A stretch of 35,031 nt of DNA from CAIUVD01 sp044338255 (lineage in GTDB: Bacteria > Planctomycetota > UBA11346). The translations under genes were made by a program, and so were the position numbers. The notes beneath the pieces were generated by a model. It was not told the origin of the DNA. It did not search any database and was given only the letters and a program-made list of their open reading frames with translations. This document shows, in pieces, positions 31,871 to 35,031 of the stretch. The stretch lies in contig JBIILZ010000031.1 of the NCBI GenBank assembly GCA_044338255.1, positions 1 to 35,031 on the forward strand, read 5' to 3'. Each line of letters starts with the position of its first letter. The stretch's first letter is position 1.

Positions 31871-32992
31871 TCAGCGCCGTGCGTTTTTTTTGCTGGTAGT
31901 TGAAGCACTCTTTGACGCGGCAGGTAGTTTTCGTTTCATTTTCATGACTGGCTGCTGCGGCAGGCCGAAATCGAAATATCCGGCGGCATTGCGATAGCTG
32001 ACGTCGAGCACCAAGTTGCCGATCAGGTCGAGGTCATTGGGCAGCAGTCCGCGTTCGATCTCATCGCCGAGCTTGTTGCACAGCAGGCGGCGGAAGTACT
32101 CATGTCGGGTATAGGACAGGAAGCTGCGACTGTCGGTGAGCATGCCGATGAAGCGCGATAGCAGCGACAGGCTCGACAGCGCATCGAGCTGGCGGTTCAT
32201 GCCGTCGAGCTGATCGAGAAACCACCAGCCCGAGCCGAACTGCAATTTGCCAGGAACGCTGCCATCCTGAAAATTGCCGATCATCGTCGCCAGCATCTCA
32301 TTATCCTTGGGATGCAGGTTGTAGAGGACGGTCTTAGCCAGCTGGTTGCTGCCGTCGAGGCGATCGAGGAACCGCGACAGCGGCGGTCCATAGTTGAAGT
32401 CGCCGATCGAATCGAAGCCCTTGTCGGGCCCCAGGGTGCGGAACAGGCGCTGGTTGTTGTTGCGCAGGGCACCGAGGTGGAACTGCTGGACCCAGCCGGC
32501 GGCGTGGTCCATGAGCGCTCCTTCGTAGAGCAAGCAGCTGCGGAAGCGGGCGATCGCTAGTGGATCGGGGGTGCCGCCGCTGCGGGCGGTGGCGAACGCG
32601 CTGCGTACCTGGGCCTCGGTATAGGGCTCGGCGTAGATCGTTTCCAGGCCGTGGTCGCTCAACCGGCAGCCGGCGGCGTGGAAGAAAGCGTGGCGTTTGG
32701 CCAGCGCCAGGCGCAGGCCGGCGAGATCGCTGATATCGATATCGGCTGCCGCCGCCAAGCGCTCGACCCAGGCATTGAAGCCCACCGGCTCATCGATGGT
32801 CAGGACCTTGTCCGGCCGCCACGTGGGGCGCATCTGGCAGGTGAAGGACGAGCCGTTGGCCTGCTCCTTGGCCAGCGCCAGGTGGTGCTCCAGGCTGTCG
32901 ACCGGATCATCGGTGGTGCACACCGCTACCACGTTCATCCGGGTCATGATTCCGCGTGCGGAAAAGTGGATGAAGGGCCTGGTGGTAGCCAT
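31871..32992 (-). pseudogene. uxaC: Glucuronate isomerase UxaC lacking the N-terminal third
   Basis: About 373 residues from ATG 32990-32992. The match to UxaC begins at FSARGIMTRMNVVAVCTTDD (E. coli UxaC near residue 140) and continues to the end with GWVQQFHLGALRNNN, PKDNEMLATMIGNFQDG, FGSGWWFLDQLDGM and GMLTDSRSFLSYTRHEY. The first about 140 residues of the amidohydrolase barrel, including the HxH metal-binding strand (YHCHL), are absent. The divergent AAA ATPase gene starts only 100 nt upstream, leaving no room for them. The isomerase reaction (D-glucuronate to D-fructuronate) is therefore unlikely. A longer upstream start adds residues without UxaC similarity. The C-terminus has an unusual Lys/Ser-rich tail (KMKRKLPAASKSASTTSKKN). 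Confidence 0.85.
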
Positions 32993-33003
32993 TTCGAGGA
33001 TAT

Positions 33004-33017
33004 TGTTATCGACAACA
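33004..33017. promoter_or_regulatory. LacI-type palindrome candidate in the uxaC/AAA spacer
   Basis: TGTTATCGACAACA is a 14-bp dyad with a TCGA centre and one mismatched pair, a form typical of LacI-family operators. It lies 11 bp upstream of the truncated uxaC start in the 100-nt divergent spacer. A sugar-acid regulator site surviving from the intact uxaC promoter is plausible but unproven. Confidence 0.4.
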
Positions 33018-33092
33018 TAAAGGAAAGCGCCGACCGCCGGGCATGCGGGATTTTGCACTCCAATCGAACTCAGGGGCTTACATGCTGCGGCC

Positions 33093-34745
33093 ATGTCTGA
33101 ACTGCCGAGCTGGTCCCAGGCTTTGATCGCGGCTTATGAAAGCGGCGCCCACAGCCAATTCATCATCTCTGGCAATGTCAGCGATCGCCTGCTGCTGCCT
33201 TTGGCGAAAGGTCCCGAGCTCGGGTCGTTGCAGGATTTCCTGCTGAAGGTTCTGCTGCCGCGTTTCGAAGTGGTCTTCAGCTACGATCTTGGCAACGGCC
33301 TGCGCGTCGAACAGGGCAGCGAGCACGTTGCGCAATGGCCGTGGTACAAGGAGGTCGGCGCCCGCCTGCCGCGCGCCCCGCGCGAGGCCATCGACTGCCT
33401 GTCGCAGTACCTGCGCTACTGCCTGAATCTCACCCGCCTCGGTCAGCACGCGCCGCAGGTGGCGTGCTTCATCCGCAGCGTCGACCTCGTGGCGCCCGCC
33501 AACAGCGGACAGGAAAGCAACGCCATCGCCAGCCAGCTGCGCGACTGGGCCAACGAAGGTCTGGTCACCGCGCACCGCCTGGCAACCTTCCTGATCGCCG
33601 AGAACAAGAACGATGTCCACCCACTGATCGCCGCCAATCCGCGCGCTCTGGCCCTGAGCGTGCCATTGCCGAGCGCGGCCGAGGTCGCCGACGCGCTCAC
33701 CGCCCTGCGCCCGCAGCACCCCATCGCCTTGCGTGACTTCGCCGACGTCAGCGAACCGGCAGCGCAACTGTCGGGGGCGACCCTGGCCGCCGTCGAGGCC
33801 TTGCTGAAGAAGCGTGAACACGCCAAGCAGCCCCTGCGTCGCGAGGATCTCTCGGCGCTGAAGAAAGCCCTCGTCGAACAGGACTGTCAAGGGCTGATCG
33901 AGTTCATCACCGCCACCCGCACCCTCGATGATTACCAGGCCCAGCCGGCCCTGAAGGAAGCCCTGCGCCAGGATCTCGAACTCTGGCGGCGCGGCGATCT
34001 CGGAGCCCTGCCCAAGGGGTACCTGCTGTGCGGGCCGGTGGGTACGGGCAAGACCTTCCTCGTCGAATGCCTTGCCGGGGAAGCCGGCGTACCGGTGGTG
34101 AAACTCAAGAATTTCCGCGACAAATGGGTCGGCTCAACGGAAGGCAACCTGGAGAAGATCTTCCGTCTCGTGCACGCCCTCGGGCGCTGCTACGTGTTCA
34201 TCGACGAGGCTGATCAGGCGCTCGGCAAGCGCGACGGCGGTGGCAGCGATGGCGGCATCGGCGGGCGCATCTACGCGATGATGGCTGAGGAGATGTCCTC
34301 GCCGGCCAATCGCGGCAAGATCATCTGGATCCTCGCGACCTCGCGCCCCGACCTCGTCGAAGTCGATCTCAAGCGTCCCGGCCGCGTGGATGTGAAGATC
34401 CCGATCTTCCCCACGACCTCCGCCCGTGAAGGCTTCGACTTGCTGCGGGCCTTGGGCAAGCGCAAGGAACTGCCCCTGGCCGAAACCGATTTTGCGACAT
34501 TGGAAGCGCTGATCCCGGACCTGCTCACTCCCGGCGCCGCCGAGGCCCTGGTGGTCAAGGCCTATCGCCGCCACCGCATCGCCAGCCTGACTCCTTTAGA
34601 AGCCCTGCGTGACAGTCTGGTCGGCTATCAGCACCCGGTGCCGCGCGCGATCCTCTCCTTCCAGATCCGTATCGCCGTCGATGAGGCCAGCGATGCGGCC
34701 TTCGTGCCGGCGGCAATGCGCGCGTTCGCGACGCCGGCGGCATGA
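33093..34745 (+). CDS. AAA-family ATPase
   Basis: The 550-residue protein has a unique N-terminal about 300 residues (HSQFIISGNVSDRLLLPL and a nucleotide-binding-like fold with VACFIRSVDLV and TFLIAENKND), similar in layout to bacterial Ycf46-type AAA proteins. The AAA core follows: Walker A LLCGPVGTGKTFLVECLAG near 310-328, GSTEGNLEKIF (substrate loop), Walker B CYVFIDEADQALGKRDGG near 367, sensor 1 IIWILATSRPDLVEVD, and the Arg-finger region LKRPGRVDVKI. It is probably a hexameric remodelling ATPase. The substrate is unknown and no partner gene is visible. It is divergent from truncated uxaC. Confidence 0.9.
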   Translation: MSELPSWSQALIAAYESGAHSQFIISGNVSDRLLLPLAKGPELGSLQDFLLKVLLPRFEVVFSYDLGNGLRVEQGSEHVAQWPWYKEVGARLPRAPREAIDCLSQYLRYCLNLTRLGQHAPQVACFIRSVDLVAPANSGQESNAIASQLRDWANEGLVTAHRLATFLIAENKNDVHPLIAANPRALALSVPLPSAAEVADALTALRPQHPIALRDFADVSEPAAQLSGATLAAVEALLKKREHAKQPLRREDLSALKKALVEQDCQGLIEFITATRTLDDYQAQPALKEALRQDLELWRRGDLGALPKGYLLCGPVGTGKTFLVECLAGEAGVPVVKLKNFRDKWVGSTEGNLEKIFRLVHALGRCYVFIDEADQALGKRDGGGSDGGIGGRIYAMMAEEMSSPANRGKIIWILATSRPDLVEVDLKRPGRVDVKIPIFPTTSAREGFDLLRALGKRKELPLAETDFATLEALIPDLLTPGAAEALVVKAYRRHRIASLTPLEALRDSLVGYQHPVPRAILSFQIRIAVDEASDAAFVPAAMRAFATPAA

Positions 34746-34756
34746 GGTGAGCAAGG

Positions 34757-35031
34757 CTAAACGAAATGGAATCCCGGACCGTGAAGTTTAACTATCACTG
34801 CCAATAGATCCGGAGCGCGTTGCAGAATGGTATCAAGCTTATTGTTTGGCACTGAGATAAGTACAACGGCCATGCGCAGGCGGCTCAAGTTTTGCTGGTA
34901 AGTCAGATTTTTATCGGTGGTTATGAAAATATCGAGTAACTGCTCAGGCAGGTCAGTGGCCGAGTCGACTTTTTAGCTGGGTTCTGGCTCCCGAGTGGTT
35001 AGGATGCCGTCATGCCCGTGGTCACGGTTCA
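34757..35031 (-). pseudogene. DUF5615/PIN-like protein, degenerate fragment at window edge
   Basis: The minus-strand frame ending at TAG 34757-34759 reads IFITTDKNLTYQQNLSRL and MAVVLISVPNNKLDTI, the typical C-terminal half of small PIN-like DUF5615 toxin-type proteins (xxFITxDKNLxYQQNLxxR). Upstream in the same frame is a TAA (34973-34975), preceded by HDGILTTREPEPS, which looks like a degenerate middle part. The N-terminal DEN motif is outside the window or lost. It is probably a decayed toxin gene, convergent with the AAA gene 11 nt away. Confidence 0.65.

Overview
The window is about 35 kb of GC-rich DNA from a diderm (Gram-negative type) bacterium. It carries an LptD-like outer-membrane protein, a T6SS sheath-like protein, a Cache-type receptor Ser/Thr kinase, an FHA protein, squalene/phytoene synthase and an aryl-polyene-like gene set with a 2-hydroxyacyl-CoA dehydratase. 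That mix would fit a planctomycete or another environmental lineage, but nothing here fixes the taxon. No rRNA, tRNA or CRISPR array was seen.

Region 1 (1-10.9 kb) looks like an acquired defence island. A tyrosine-recombinase C-terminal fragment sits at the left end. Every substantial gene after it is on the minus strand, so transcription runs from about 10.9 kb down to 0.4 kb: a hypothetical protein, an excisionase-type HTH protein, hsdR (broken by one in-frame amber codon), hsdM, hsdS, a GIY-YIG/DUF4357 protein, an unlisted 45-codon ORF, a DRT/UG-type reverse transcriptase translationally coupled to that ORF by ATGA, a protein with a predicted OB-like segment, and a PIN (VapC-like) nuclease. 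From hsdR to the RT the genes overlap or are separated by at most 9 nt. The RT therefore appears built into a type I restriction-modification operon.

Region 2 (11.2-14.3 kb, plus strand) is a sulfane-sulfur/sulfite operon. An ArsR-family repressor has a 12-bp palindrome over its start. It is followed by a YgaP-like membrane rhodanese, a TauE/SafE exporter and a persulfide-dioxygenase-like MBL protein fused to two rhodanese domains.

Region 3 (14.7-20 kb) holds a short protein that joins a TssB-like segment to a TssC N-terminal segment, then hisS and a ferredoxin-NADP reductase (minus strand), and a membrane receptor Ser/Thr kinase (plus strand).

Region 4 (20-24.8 kb) is a divergent aryl-polyene/fatty-acid-like locus. 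FabG, two hotdog proteins and a 4HBT thioesterase overlap or nearly touch on the minus strand. An HgdB-like dehydratase and a membrane-domain/methyltransferase fusion lie on the plus strand.

Region 5 (25-35 kb) runs on the minus strand with an LptD-like barrel, squalene/phytoene synthase, a secreted protein, a ketopantoate-reductase-like protein and a broken CrtI-type desaturase. Beyond lie an FHA protein, a glucuronate isomerase lacking its N-terminal third, a plus-strand AAA ATPase, and a decayed DUF5615/PIN-like fragment at the edge.

Two themes recur. First, five genes are broken or truncated (integrase, hsdR, crtI, uxaC, DUF5615-like). Second, there are many short tandem arrays with 9-18 bp units, both inside and between genes, each with its own unit and apparently grown from local sequence.
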